Shown: in pieces, positions 16,032-24,594 of the stretch | Layout of the letters: each line of letters begins with the position of its first letter | Position numbering within the stretch: the first letter of the stretch is position 1 | Source of the DNA: Roseiflexus castenholzii DSM 13941 | GTDB taxonomy: Bacteria; Chloroflexota; Chloroflexia; Chloroflexales; Roseiflexaceae | Assembly: GCF_000017805.1 (NCBI RefSeq) | Contig: NC_009767.1 | Location: 4,567,001-4,631,000 of the forward strand | Direction of reading: 5' to 3' | DNA: 64,000 nt | Made by a program: the position numbers and the translations under genes | Notes under the pieces: model-generated | The model's input: the letters and a program-made list of their open reading frames with translations, nothing else | Database searches by the model: none | What the model was told of the DNA's origin: nothing

Positions 16032-17234
16032 GTGAATCAAGGCGTACAGTTTTTGCGCGGTGTTCGTGTGATTGAATTGTCCCACGCCGTGCTTGGCCCA
16101 GCGTGCGGTCTGGTGCTCGCCGAATTAGGCGCAACAGTGACACGGGTTGAGCGTGCTCCTGATGGCGACGATACGCGCCGGCTCAAAGGCTTCGGAATGG
16201 GGTATTTTCCTTTCTTTAATCGCGGTAAGCGCAGTGTTGCAATCGATCTCAAAACTGCCGCCGGTCTTGACATTGTGAAGCGCATGGTCGCTCAAGCCGA
16301 TGTCATCATCGAAAATTTTAGCCCCGGCGTTATGGAGCGACTGGGACTCGCCTATCGCGATGTCGCTACGATAAATCCACGTCTGATCTACTGTTCGCTC
16401 AAAGGATTTTTGCCGGGTCCCTACGAGAAGCGGCTTGCGCTCGATGAGGTGGTGCAGATGATGTCCGGCCTCGCCTACATGACTGGTCCGCCGGGCCAAC
16501 CGCTGCGCGCCGGCGCTTCGGTTATTGATATTATGAGTGGCTTATTTGGCGCGCTAGGAGTGATCACAGCGCTGCACGAGCGTGCTCAGGATGGACGTGG
16601 CCGTTTGGTGCAGAGTGGTCTGTTTGAAACTGCCGCCTTCGTGATGGGACATCATATGGCCTACGCCGCGCTTACTAAAACGCCGGTTCCACCAATGCCG
16701 GCCCGCGTCAGTGCATGGTCTGTTTACCGCACCTTCACCAGCGCCGATGGACAACAGATTTTCATCGGTATTACCAGCGATAAACATTGGCGACAGTTTT
16801 GCATGGCGTTTGGTCGCGAGGACTTGTTGGACGATCCGCGCTTAGCCACGAATAACCAACGCATCAATGAGCGTGAGCGGTTATTGCCGCTGCTCGAGCA
16901 GTTCTTCGTGTCATTGTCAAGTGACGAGATTCTACGCCGTTGTGAACAGGCAGGGATACCTTTTGCACCAGTAGCGCGACCGGAAGACCTCTTCACCGAT
17001 CCGCACTTGTTGCAGAGCAATATCCTCGTTGAAGTCGAATTGCCCGGCAGCGTCCATACCCGGCTGCCCCGTTTGCCCATGCTGCTCGATGGCAATCATT
17101 GCCATTCAGATCAATCGTTGCCGCCGGTTGGCGCCCATACCGGCGAGGTGTTGGCTGAGTTGGGATACACGGATGCTGAAATGGCGGCATTGAGTCGGGC
17201 CGGTGTGATTGTGATGACTAATGGCGGTTCATAG
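16032..17234 (+). CDS. Class III CoA-transferase (CaiB/BaiF family)
   Basis: A 400-residue CoA-transferase that moves CoA between carboxylic acids through an aspartyl-CoA anhydride. It has the N-terminal VIELSHAVLGPACGLVLAEL, the cofactor-binding GKRSVAIDLKTAAGLDIVKR and the catalytic Asp166 in GASVIDIMSGLFGALG. I choose the GTG at 16032 because AAAGGAG is 6 bases upstream; the longer frame from 15948 would overlap the preceding gene. Known relatives act on citramalate, mesaconate, glutarate or 3-hydroxy-3-methylglutarate with succinyl-CoA as donor. Its place after the LeuCD-like pair and with an HMG-CoA-lyase-type enzyme suggests it activates the hydroxy-dicarboxylate before cleavage. Confidence 0.92.
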   Translation: MNQGVQFLRGVRVIELSHAVLGPACGLVLAELGATVTRVERAPDGDDTRRLKGFGMGYFPFFNRGKRSVAIDLKTAAGLDIVKRMVAQADVIIENFSPGVMERLGLAYRDVATINPRLIYCSLKGFLPGPYEKRLALDEVVQMMSGLAYMTGPPGQPLRAGASVIDIMSGLFGALGVITALHERAQDGRGRLVQSGLFETAAFVMGHHMAYAALTKTPVPPMPARVSAWSVYRTFTSADGQQIFIGITSDKHWRQFCMAFGREDLLDDPRLATNNQRINERERLLPLLEQFFVSLSSDEILRRCEQAGIPFAPVARPEDLFTDPHLLQSNILVEVELPGSVHTRLPRLPMLLDGNHCHSDQSLPPVGAHTGEVLAELGYTDAEMAALSRAGVIVMTNGGS

Positions 17235-17265
17235 CGATAGTTTGCCAATGAAGGAGAGACTAAAT

Positions 17266-18732
17266 ATGTTCGATACGATCATTAAGAAGGTTCGTGTCGT
17301 TCGTCCCAATAGTAATGAAACGCCATTGCTCGACATCGGCATCAAGGATGGCATGTTTGCGGCTGTTGAGCGCTATCTTGATCCGGCCGAAGCGTATACG
17401 GTTGTTGATGGGAACGAATGGCTGGCCTTCCCCGGTGCAATTGACTCGCACACCCACATCGGCATTTATCAGCATCCCAGTATCGACGCTCCGACCGAAT
17501 CGGCCGCTGCGGTGTCGGGTGGTGTGACAACCTTGCTCACCTATGTGCGCACCGGCAGTCTCTATCTGAACCGGTCCGGTCCGTGCGGCGATTTTATGGA
17601 CGAGTTGCTGCACGTCTCTTCTGGACGTTTTTACTGCGATTACGGCTATCACGTGTCGCCGATCAGCAGCGATCACATTGCCGAAATGGAGCGTATCGTA
17701 TGCGCATACGGCGCGCCGAATTTCGGCGAGGTGTTTATGTTCTATGGTCTGCACGGACTCCATGGCCGCTCTGATACGCAGGCGCAGTGGTTGATGCTCA
17801 AAGAGGGCGATCATTACGATCTGGCCCACTTCGACTGTATTTGCCGTGAGGCGGCACGGTTGCAACGCGCGTATCCAGAATTGGCGCCGCTTATTCAGGT
17901 TAGTTTTCACTGCGAGACACCGGAGATTCTGCGCGCTTATGAGAAGAAGATTCGCCATGAGGACCATCTCCAGGGTTTGGCTGCGTATAGCGCAGCCCGA
18001 CCGCCGCATTCGGAAGCGATTGCGATCAGTATCGTCGGCGCTATGGCGCATGCTGCCGGTTTGCGTCACGTAAACATTCTGCATATCAGTTCGCGCGAGG
18101 CGATGGAAGCAACCCTGCGCTGCCGGAGCGCCTACCCGGATGTGGACTTTGGGATCGAGGTTACGGCAGGACATCTTTTGCTCGACACCGATTGTCCAAT
18201 GGGGGTTTGGGCAAAAGTAAATCCGCCCATTCGCCCACGGGAAGATGTCGAATATCTCTGGGAGAAAGTGTTGGATGGGACGGTGCAGTGGGTCGTGACC
18301 GACCACGCTAATTGCCCGCGTGATATGAAAGTGGCGGCAACCGATCCCGGCAATATCTGGCTGGCCAAAGCGGGTTTTGGTGGCAGCGAATATCTGTTGC
18401 CGGCTCTGTATAGTGAAGGGGTCCGGCGCGGCCTGTCGCCCAATCGCGTTGCTGCGCTGGTTTCCGGCAATCCGGCACGGCGGTTTGGATTGAGCCGCAA
18501 AGGCGATATAGCCGCAGGGTATGATGCTGATCTTGCTCTGCTCGATCCATCTGAGCGCTGGACGATCCATGCCGCCAACTCGTTCTCGGCGCAGGGCTAT
18601 ACCCCCTTCGAGGGCATTGAGTTGACCGGTCGTGTAAAGTATACCTTCGTGCGCGGACAGACAGTGTTTGCCAATGGTCAGATTGTGGGGGCGCCGGAGG
18701 GCCGGTATCTCCATCGGCCCATGCGGGGGTAG
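17266..18732 (+). CDS. Hydantoinase/dihydropyrimidinase-like cyclic amidohydrolase
   Basis: A 488-residue amidohydrolase-superfamily protein, expected to open a cyclic amide, imide or ureide. The metal site is largely intact: DSHTHIG (His62, His64), QVSFHCE (His215), HVNILHISS (His273) and VVTDHANCP (Asp346). The bridging residue is unusual. Hydantoinases carry a carboxylated lysine before an F-M-x-Y stretch, and here the corresponding place reads PNFGEVFMFYG, with Glu155 where Lys is expected by my alignment. AAGGAG stands 11 bases before the ATG at 17266; a longer start at 17221 lacks a site. It closes the plus-strand operon 12807-18732. The 5-6-membered ring substrate is not known. Confidence 0.87.
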   Translation: MFDTIIKKVRVVRPNSNETPLLDIGIKDGMFAAVERYLDPAEAYTVVDGNEWLAFPGAIDSHTHIGIYQHPSIDAPTESAAAVSGGVTTLLTYVRTGSLYLNRSGPCGDFMDELLHVSSGRFYCDYGYHVSPISSDHIAEMERIVCAYGAPNFGEVFMFYGLHGLHGRSDTQAQWLMLKEGDHYDLAHFDCICREAARLQRAYPELAPLIQVSFHCETPEILRAYEKKIRHEDHLQGLAAYSAARPPHSEAIAISIVGAMAHAAGLRHVNILHISSREAMEATLRCRSAYPDVDFGIEVTAGHLLLDTDCPMGVWAKVNPPIRPREDVEYLWEKVLDGTVQWVVTDHANCPRDMKVAATDPGNIWLAKAGFGGSEYLLPALYSEGVRRGLSPNRVAALVSGNPARRFGLSRKGDIAAGYDADLALLDPSERWTIHAANSFSAQGYTPFEGIELTGRVKYTFVRGQTVFANGQIVGAPEGRYLHRPMRG

Positions 18733-18817
18733 CCATTCGTTCATCTGCTTGTGCGAACTCGATGCTTTCTGCACGACAACCCCTGCGAAATTGACACAAC
18801 TTTCGGCATACAATTCT

Positions 18818-19074
18818 ACCAATGACGATTGAAGATGCCGCATGCGTGTCATTCCGAGCGCAGCGACTTGTCATTCCGAGCGCAGCGACTGGTCATTCCG
18901 AGCGCAGCGACTGGTCATTCCGAGCGCAGCGACTGGTCATTCCGAGCGCAGCGACTGGTCATTCCGAGCGCAGCGACTGGTCATTCCGAGCGCAGCGAGG
19001 AATCTAAGCGGGTCGCGCAAGACCCCTCGCTCTGATCGGGGTGACCATGCCGGATGGTCACAGGGAATTGGTAT
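18818..19074 (+). repeat. Dispersed palindromic element, copy 1, with 22-bp tandem expansion
   Basis: This 257-bp intergenic unit begins ACCAATGACGATTG and ends GGAATTGGTAT, so its ends are inverted relative to each other. Inside, from 18850 to 19005, a 22-bp block beginning CATTCCGAGCGCAGCGACTG is repeated seven times, the last copy ending in GAGGAATCT. The same ends and core, without the expansion, occur at 34259-34368 and 38331-38478. Because 22 is not a multiple of three, the block reads open in several frames, but no coding gene is supported. It fills the gap between the island and the glycoside hydrolase gene. Confidence 0.85.
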
Positions 19075-19179
19075 CGTTGGCAAAAGCGCTGGCGTTTGCG
19101 ACCGGCAACCGCTGAAGCCCGATGCTCCGGCGCCTGTGCACTGAACCAGACCGAAGCAGGCGTACATCACGGAACATAG

Positions 19180-20322
19180 ATGAATATTCCTATCAATTCC
19201 ACCACCTGGAAGCGTCACCGCCGGCTGCTCCTCACTGCACCGCTGGCGCTCGCCGCAGCCGCCGCTGAGTTCTGGGCAGTGCGCGCGCCACGATCCCTGC
19301 ACCTGCCGCCGCAACAACGGGTTGTGACGATTAACCCGAAGATCGGCATTCATACGCGCCTCACTGGCATCGGCGACGAGGGGTATATCCGGCGCACGCT
19401 CGAACAGGTGCGTGAGATGGGCGCGCGCTGGATCGTTGATCTCTTCCCTTGGGCATATGTGCAGCCGCGCTCGCGCTTCGGGTTCGACTGGACCGGCGCC
19501 GATCTGGTGGTGCGCCATGCGGCGCGTCAAGGGTTGCAGGTGATCGCCCGGCTCGACATTGTGCCGCAGTGGGCGCGCCCGCGCGACTCGAATGACCGCT
19601 ACCTCGACGAGGCGCACTATGCTGATTTTGCCGCATATGCGGCGGCATTCCTTCGGCGCTACCGCGCCGATGGCGTGCGCCACATCATCATCTGGAACGA
19701 ACCAAACCTGGCATTTGAGTGGGGACGACGGACACCCGATCCGGCCGGCTACGCCGCGTTGCTGAAGGCCGTTTACCCGCGCGTCAAATCTGCTGTGCCC
19801 GATGCCGTTGTCATTGCCGGAGCGCTCTCACCCGGCGGCGATCTTGGCGACAATGCCGAGGTGCGAATGGGCGATCTGCGCTACATCACCGAATTGTACG
19901 CCGCCGGCGCTGCACCCTGGTTCGATGCCTGGGCTGTCCACAACTATGGCGCGCAGCAACCGCACGATGCGCCGCCAGCGCCGGAGGAGGTCAATTTCCG
20001 GCGCGTTGAACTCATCCACGACCTGCTCACCTATCTGGGGGACGGACGCAAACCGATCTTCATTACCGAAGGGGGGTGGAACGACCACCCGCGCTGGTCA
20101 GCGGCGGTGCGCCCGTCGCAACGGGTGCGCTGGACGATTGGCGCGTACCGGATGGCGCTGGAATGGACCTGGCTGGAAGCAATGTGCCTCTGGCAGTTCA
20201 GCACCCCGTGGCAGGCGCGCACCTATCAGGATAACTGGAACTTTGTTGCGGCTGATGGAACGCCGAAGGCGATCTATTGGGCAGTGCGCGACTATGCCGT
20301 GCCGATAGATCTGCGGCAATGA
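19180..20322 (+). CDS. Membrane-anchored or secreted glycoside hydrolase, clan GH-A fold
   Basis: A 380-residue protein with an N-terminal basic-hydrophobic segment (about residues 11-35: KRHRRLLLTAPLALAAAAAE), either a signal peptide or an anchor. The rest is a TIM-barrel glycosidase: acid/base Glu174 in IIIWNEPNLAF and nucleophile Glu297 in KPIFITEGGW, with AVHNYGAQ between them as in GH39/GH5-like enzymes. Proteins of this plan in Chloroflexota are usually annotated only as cellulase-like. No clear SD was noted before the ATG at 19180. Its last 125 bases overlap tail-to-tail with the gene at 20198. The polysaccharide target is unknown. Confidence 0.82.
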   Translation: MNIPINSTTWKRHRRLLLTAPLALAAAAAEFWAVRAPRSLHLPPQQRVVTINPKIGIHTRLTGIGDEGYIRRTLEQVREMGARWIVDLFPWAYVQPRSRFGFDWTGADLVVRHAARQGLQVIARLDIVPQWARPRDSNDRYLDEAHYADFAAYAAAFLRRYRADGVRHIIIWNEPNLAFEWGRRTPDPAGYAALLKAVYPRVKSAVPDAVVIAGALSPGGDLGDNAEVRMGDLRYITELYAAGAAPWFDAWAVHNYGAQQPHDAPPAPEEVNFRRVELIHDLLTYLGDGRKPIFITEGGWNDHPRWSAAVRPSQRVRWTIGAYRMALEWTWLEAMCLWQFSTPWQARTYQDNWNFVAADGTPKAIYWAVRDYAVPIDLRQ

Positions 20323-21247
20323 ACATGCGTGCCAGATCGCGGTAAACCGCAGCGCGCCGCACATAATCGCGGGCGGTGGGGTTGGCGGCGATATCTTCGG
20401 GCGCGACGATCCCCTGATTGTGCCAGGCAGCGAGTGCCTGCCACGTAACCGGGACGCCTTCGTGACGCGCGCGATATACGCCACGCTCAAGATTGGCTGC
20501 CAGATATTCGACCGCCAGCGTGGGCTGAATCAGTTCGCGGTTGATGGCGGCGTACAATTCTGTCTGCGCGCGATAGCGCGCCGGATCGATCCGACTTCCC
20601 GCAACATGCAGGGTGATGATGAGCGGTTCGTGTGAGCCTTTGACCGGCAGTTCGTCGCGCAGCATTTCGAGCGCCACCGAAGGGCGAATGTTGCTGGGCC
20701 AGACGGTCAGGTTGGCGCCGAAGGCGTTGAGCGTCATCTGCGCCGCTTGATACCACGGCGTTAGCGGGCGCAATGGCGGAACCGCCTCTTCCAGCCAGCC
20801 AAAATGCTCATTATAGAGAACGAGTGCCATGATTTCCGCAAACGTCGCATCGTCCATTCCTGAAACTGCCGGATCGTTGTGACGCGCCGCTGCATCGAGA
20901 ATGATGGGACGTAACGTTTCCATCTGTGCTGCGAATGCCGGGCGCACGAACGGGTGAGCATGCGCCGGTTCCGCCGCCGACGACGCGGGTGTTCCTGAGA
21001 GTGCTATGGCGAGTGAGATGATGATAAAGATGCGAGTGATGAGAACTGAGAACTGAGAACCGAGAACTGAGAACTGAGAACTGAGAACCGGGATGCTCAG
21101 CCTGCGGTGAGAGAACCTGGACACGGACACGGGAAACCGGGCGATGAGAGGGAATTGGCGAACACCTGAGCGCTGGCGCCAGAATGCAGCAAACCAGGCA
21201 TATACCATTGGAAGAAGCCAGTGATGCGCTTGCCGGAACTCGCTCAT
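20198..21247 (-). CDS. Lysozyme/transglycosylase-like exported protein, start uncertain
   Basis: An exported protein of up to about 349 residues. After a hydrophobic segment ITRIFIIISLAIALSG and an alanine-rich cleavage-like site, the body has FAEIMALVLYNEHFGWLEE, a catalytic-type glutamate in a helix, then NIRPSVALEML and WQALAAWHNQG. This resembles the lysozyme-like fold of soluble transglycosylases, where A-A-Y-N-x-G occurs. This is a weak match. Upstream of the hydrophobic segment the frame runs through seven GAGAACT-type heptamers (21041-21089), translated as repeated S-Q-F-S-V-L. No start codon lies after the repeats, so the repeat has entered the coding region, or the gene has lost its proper start. 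ATGs at 21247 or 21343 are possible. Confidence 0.55.
   Translation of the reverse strand: MSEFRQAHHWLLPMVYAWFAAFWRQRSGVRQFPLIARFPVSVSRFSHRRLSIPVLSSQFSVLGSQFSVLITRIFIIISLAIALSGTPASSAAEPAHAHPFVRPAFAAQMETLRPIILDAAARHNDPAVSGMDDATFAEIMALVLYNEHFGWLEEAVPPLRPLTPWYQAAQMTLNAFGANLTVWPSNIRPSVALEMLRDELPVKGSHEPLIITLHVAGSRIDPARYRAQTELYAAINRELIQPTLAVEYLAANLERGVYRARHEGVPVTWQALAAWHNQGIVAPEDIAANPTARDYVRRAAVYRDLARMFIAADLSARHSRALPNRSPSAFHQPQQSSSYPDRCAPATGC
21041..21089 (+). repeat. Heptanucleotide tandem repeat GAGAACT/GAGAACC, 7 copies
   Basis: Seven perfect 7-bp units lie in register: two GAGAACT, one GAGAACC, three GAGAACT and one GAGAACC. The array lies inside the 5' part of the gene at 20198 (minus strand). 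It belongs to the same general G-A-G-N4 class as the arrays at 47092-48150 and 48795-48889, and as a short run at 21441-21477 (CTCACGC-type units at the glycosyltransferase 3' end). Confidence 0.9.
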
Positions 21248-21471
21248 AGCGGGACGCTTCGCGTGTGTTTGAGACATATCTGTATGATCAGGGGAATGCC
21301 GTGTGCCTCTATCCGCCTGCCAACCTGCAACGTTTGCACCCATTTTTGAACCACAGAGGCGCAGAGGGGTTCAGAGTGGTTCCACCTTCAACCTGTCGCC
21401 TTCCCCCAGACCTCAAGGGTCAGGCCTGCTCCCTCTTCCACTCTCACGCCTCACGCCTCACTCCTCATTCC

Positions 21472-22629
21472 TCACCCACATGCTGCTTGCCGGTACACCT
21501 CCAGCGTTCGCTCCGCCGTCGTGCGCCAGGAGAAGCAACGCGCGCGCGCAAGCCCGCGGGCGCGCAACTCGGCGCGCAACTCTGCATCGGAGAGCAGTCG
21601 CAACATCGCCTCCGCCAGCGCATCGGCGTCGGTTGGCGGCACAATGAGCGCTGCCGCCTGATCGGGATGTCCATCAATCGCCCCCACCACTTCGGGGAGG
21701 CTACTGCTACTGCTGACGATCACCGGCGTGCCGCATGCCATCGCCTCGAGCGGCGGCATGCCAAACCCTTCATACAACGACGGAAAGACAAAGATCGTAG
21801 CCGCCGCATACCAGAGCGCTTGATCCTCCTGGTCGATATACCCGACGAAGCGGAGCCGGTCGCCGAGTCCAAGTTGTTCAGCGCGCGCCAGGATCGGCTC
21901 GTACAGCCATCCCTTTGCGCCGCCGATGATCAGCGGCGCATCAACATCGCGCACAATCCGGGCATATGCTTCCAGGAGCAGTGTCAGATTCTTGCGCGGC
22001 TCAAGCGTGCCGAGGAACAACACAAACCGGTCGGGCAACCCGGCACGGCGACGAAACGCCTCGAGCGTGGTTGGATCGGGAGGCGCGAAGCGTGCATCCG
22101 CAGCGTTGGGCGTCACCACTACGCGCTCTGGCGGAACGTGGAGCCAGCGCACAATCTCGCGCCGGGTAAACTCCGACACCGCCAGAAGATAGCGGGCGCG
22201 GCGCGCGGCAACCCGGATCGCCCATCGGGTATAGATCCGGTTGACGCGGCGAAAGGTCTGCGGAAACAGAAACGCGCTCAGATCGTGAATAGTGACGACC
22301 GATGGAACCGGGCAGACGAGGGGCATAACGTTGAGCACCCCATGGTACACATCGGCGCGAGCGAAGCGAAGCAGCGCCGGCGCCAACAGTTGCTCCCACG
22401 GAATGCGAACGCGCGGATTGATCGTCGGGAGGCGGCTGGGCTGCACATAGAAGTTGGACGGCAATCCGAGCGCTCCATTGTCGAGGCCGCGCGTCGTATA
22501 TACCGTGTACTGGTTCTGACGGTCGATCGCTCCCAGATGAATGAGCAGCGCCTCAACATAGTTCGATACCCCGGCGCGCCGAAAGGTGCGCGTATGGGCA
22601 AGAAGATGCGCATTGATAGCGACGTGCAT
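21472..22629 (-). CDS. GT4-family glycosyltransferase
   Basis: A 385-residue retaining glycosyltransferase of the GT-B fold, using a nucleotide sugar to build a glycolipid or exopolysaccharide at the cytoplasmic face. The acceptor half starts MHVAINAHLLAH and contains AGVSNYVEALLIHLG. The donor half contains LFLGTLEPRKNLTLLLEAYA, and the GT4 signature SLYEGFGMPPLEAMACGTPV, in which the E-x7-E pair (GFGMPPLEA) contacts the sugar nucleotide. Length is normal. It lies 21 bases downstream of the signal peptidase gene on the same strand and was probably co-transcribed. The exact sugar is unknown. Confidence 0.92.
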   Translation of the reverse strand: MHVAINAHLLAHTRTFRRAGVSNYVEALLIHLGAIDRQNQYTVYTTRGLDNGALGLPSNFYVQPSRLPTINPRVRIPWEQLLAPALLRFARADVYHGVLNVMPLVCPVPSVVTIHDLSAFLFPQTFRRVNRIYTRWAIRVAARRARYLLAVSEFTRREIVRWLHVPPERVVVTPNAADARFAPPDPTTLEAFRRRAGLPDRFVLFLGTLEPRKNLTLLLEAYARIVRDVDAPLIIGGAKGWLYEPILARAEQLGLGDRLRFVGYIDQEDQALWYAAATIFVFPSLYEGFGMPPLEAMACGTPVIVSSSSSLPEVVGAIDGHPDQAAALIVPPTDADALAEAMLRLLSDAELRAELRARGLARARCFSWRTTAERTLEVYRQAACG

Positions 22630-22650
22630 GCGCGATTCATTTATAATAGG

Positions 22651-23382
22651 TTACGGCAACGCAGCATACGTCGGTGAAGGGATGACCCCCCAATGCTCAC
22701 GCGGCCAGTACGAAATCCATGCCTGTCCAATGATGCGGTCCAGCGGCAAGTCGTCCCACTCGCGCGAATCACTGCTGTTGGCGCGATTGTCTCCCATAAC
22801 GAAGACCGTTCCGGGATCAACCACTACCGGACCACGAGCGCACGGGTCTTCGAAGCGGCATACGGTGGTGATACCCTGAAGATATGGCTCATCGAGCAGA
22901 ATGCCATTGATATACACGCGACCGTCTCGAATTTCGACCGTTTCGCCCGGCAGCGCGATGACGCGCTTGATATAATCCTTGCTCATGTCGCGCGGATACT
23001 CGAACACCACCACATCACCCCGGCGCGGGGTGCGAAAGGGATAGACCACCCGCGGCGGCAGATCGGCATTGCCGGGCAGCAGGCGAAGCGGCGCATTCAG
23101 ATCAACATGGAAGAAGATCAGTTTATTGACCAGAATATACTGCCCGCTGTGCAGATTGGGTTCCATACTCTGGCCCTCGATCTTGAAATTCTGAATCGCT
23201 CCGCGCACAATCAAAAAGACCAGCAGAATAAAGATGGCAGTTTCCAGCATCTCGCGCACAATACTGCGAACTGCTGGCGTCGGGGAGGGAGCGACGGCGG
23301 GTGTATCGACCGCCTCGACCGGATGATCGGCTATTGAAGGGCGATCCAATCCAAGCCGGCGACGCAGTGGGGTTTCGTCCAT
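22651..23382 (-). CDS. lepB: Signal peptidase I
   Basis: A 243-residue type I signal peptidase that removes signal peptides of exported proteins. A transmembrane segment (about 46-62, LETAIFILLVFLIVRGA) precedes the nucleophile Ser72 in IEGQSMEPNLHSGQY, and the general base Lys139 lies in SKDYIKRVIALPGE. The closing box GDNRANSSDSREWDDLPLDR completes the family motifs. The first 45 residues form a cytoplasmic proline-rich tail. It precedes the glycosyltransferase gene by 21 bases. A GCTCGA-TTG-TCGAGC hairpin (23406-23420) lies just upstream in the divergent gap to the gene at 23532. Confidence 0.95.
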   Translation of the reverse strand: MDETPLRRRLGLDRPSIADHPVEAVDTPAVAPSPTPAVRSIVREMLETAIFILLVFLIVRGAIQNFKIEGQSMEPNLHSGQYILVNKLIFFHVDLNAPLRLLPGNADLPPRVVYPFRTPRRGDVVVFEYPRDMSKDYIKRVIALPGETVEIRDGRVYINGILLDEPYLQGITTVCRFEDPCARGPVVVDPGTVFVMGDNRANSSDSREWDDLPLDRIIGQAWISYWPREHWGVIPSPTYAALP

Positions 23383-23531
23383 ACGCTTGTGAACGGGCCG
23401 ACTGTGCTCGATTGTCGAGCAACAGACCGGTTGCTAAGGATTTATAATTGAACTTCATGCCAGCGCTGCGCCGGGCGCAGCATGGTCAGGATTATACCCG
23501 ATCAGGCGCCAGAATGCTAGCAGGTGACCCC

Positions 23532-24524
23532 ATGCGCTATACCAGTCTTGTTCAAGCGCTCGATGATGAGACGTTACGCTGCAATGTCTGTCAATGGCAT
23601 TGTGAATTGAAGCCGCACCATGCCGGACGATGCAGGGTGCGCGCCCGTGATGCGCATGGCATTGCCATCCACAATGATGGTCTTATCAGTGTTGCAACGG
23701 TTGGACCAATTGACGAACACCGGTTCTGGCACTTTTTCCCGGGCACCCAGGTGCTGACGCTTGGCGGTTGGGGGTATGCGTTTCCCGAAGATCAGCATCG
23801 CGGGCAATATGGAGCAATCCCATCAGATGAACGGCAGCAACGACGTCTTGCACCGGAGCGCGCTGCGACCTTTGCCCTGGATCGTCTGTGTCGAGGAATT
23901 GTCTGGAGTTACAGCGATCCCTCGGTGGCGCACGAGTATGTGTTCGACCTGCTCCGCACGGCGCGCGCGACCAGCCGATACACGGGGCTTGTAACCAGCG
24001 GGTTTCTGACGATGGAAGCGCTCGATCAGATCGGGCACTATCTGGATGGCATGTGCCTGGAACTGCGCGCATTCGACGATGCCGCATATCGACGCCTTGC
24101 CGGTGTGGAACGATGGCGCGGCGTTCTGGAGGTCGCATCCCACGCCTTTCATCGCTGGCACTGCCATGTCGAAGTCGTTACCCGCCTGCATCCCGGCGTA
24201 AACGATTCGCCTGACCAGATTCACGGTCTGGTTGACTGGATCCTCACGGCGCTCAGCCCGTTCACGCCATGGCACGTCATCCCCGGCGATGCTGGCGCAG
24301 CGGCTGCCGCAGCGGTCGCGCGCGCGCGTCGGATAGGCGCAGAGGCGGGATTGATCTATGTGTACGGTCCAGAACCAGGACAGGCGACGGTCTGCCCATC
24401 GTGCATGTCGGTCGTTATCGAGCGCAGCGGCGGCATCACACGCGTGACAGGCATTGAAGACGGGCGTTGCAGAACATGCGGCGCTGACCTTCATGTGCGC
24501 ACGTCGATCTTTAAACGTGCATAG
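23532..24524 (+). CDS. AmmeMemoRadiSam-type protein without the radical-SAM cysteine motif
   Basis: A 330-residue relative of the AmmeMemoRadiSam/PFL-activase-like radical SAM family. The N-terminal metal block RCNVCQWHCELKPHHAGRCR is intact (Cys17, Cys20, Cys24, Cys34), and the C terminus has two C-x2-C pairs (CPSC and CRTC). The middle is unusual: family members have a G-C-N-F-x-C-x-F-C-Q-N stretch binding the [4Fe-4S] cluster, and here residues 78-94 read GGWGYAFPEDQHRGQYG, with no cysteine. Later family-like blocks such as VWSYSDPSVAHEYVFDLL and LHPGVNDS remain. The frame is unbroken, so this looks like a stable non-SAM paralogue rather than decay. ATG at 23532 is preferred over 23448. 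Confidence 0.75.
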   Translation: MRYTSLVQALDDETLRCNVCQWHCELKPHHAGRCRVRARDAHGIAIHNDGLISVATVGPIDEHRFWHFFPGTQVLTLGGWGYAFPEDQHRGQYGAIPSDERQQRRLAPERAATFALDRLCRGIVWSYSDPSVAHEYVFDLLRTARATSRYTGLVTSGFLTMEALDQIGHYLDGMCLELRAFDDAAYRRLAGVERWRGVLEVASHAFHRWHCHVEVVTRLHPGVNDSPDQIHGLVDWILTALSPFTPWHVIPGDAGAAAAAAVARARRIGAEAGLIYVYGPEPGQATVCPSCMSVVIERSGGITRVTGIEDGRCRTCGADLHVRTSIFKRA

Positions 24525-24594
24525 CATCATCATTTGACGAACACCGCGAGCCAGAATACAATCGCATGCAGCGGTGGAGTTCAGGAGCACGCTC

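Noticed and set aside
17260..18852. A 530-codon open frame on the minus strand, opposite the hydantoinase gene
   Set aside because: It mirrors the coding sequence on the other strand, has no family motif and no suitable start signal. The plus-strand gene has complete metal motifs.
18818..19074. CRISPR array
   Set aside because: The 22-bp units are directly adjacent without unique spacers, and no cas genes are in the window.
18822..19144. Three overlapping plus-strand frames over the 22-bp repeats
   Set aside because: The 22-bp unit cycles all frames, so the open frames are a by-product of the repeat.
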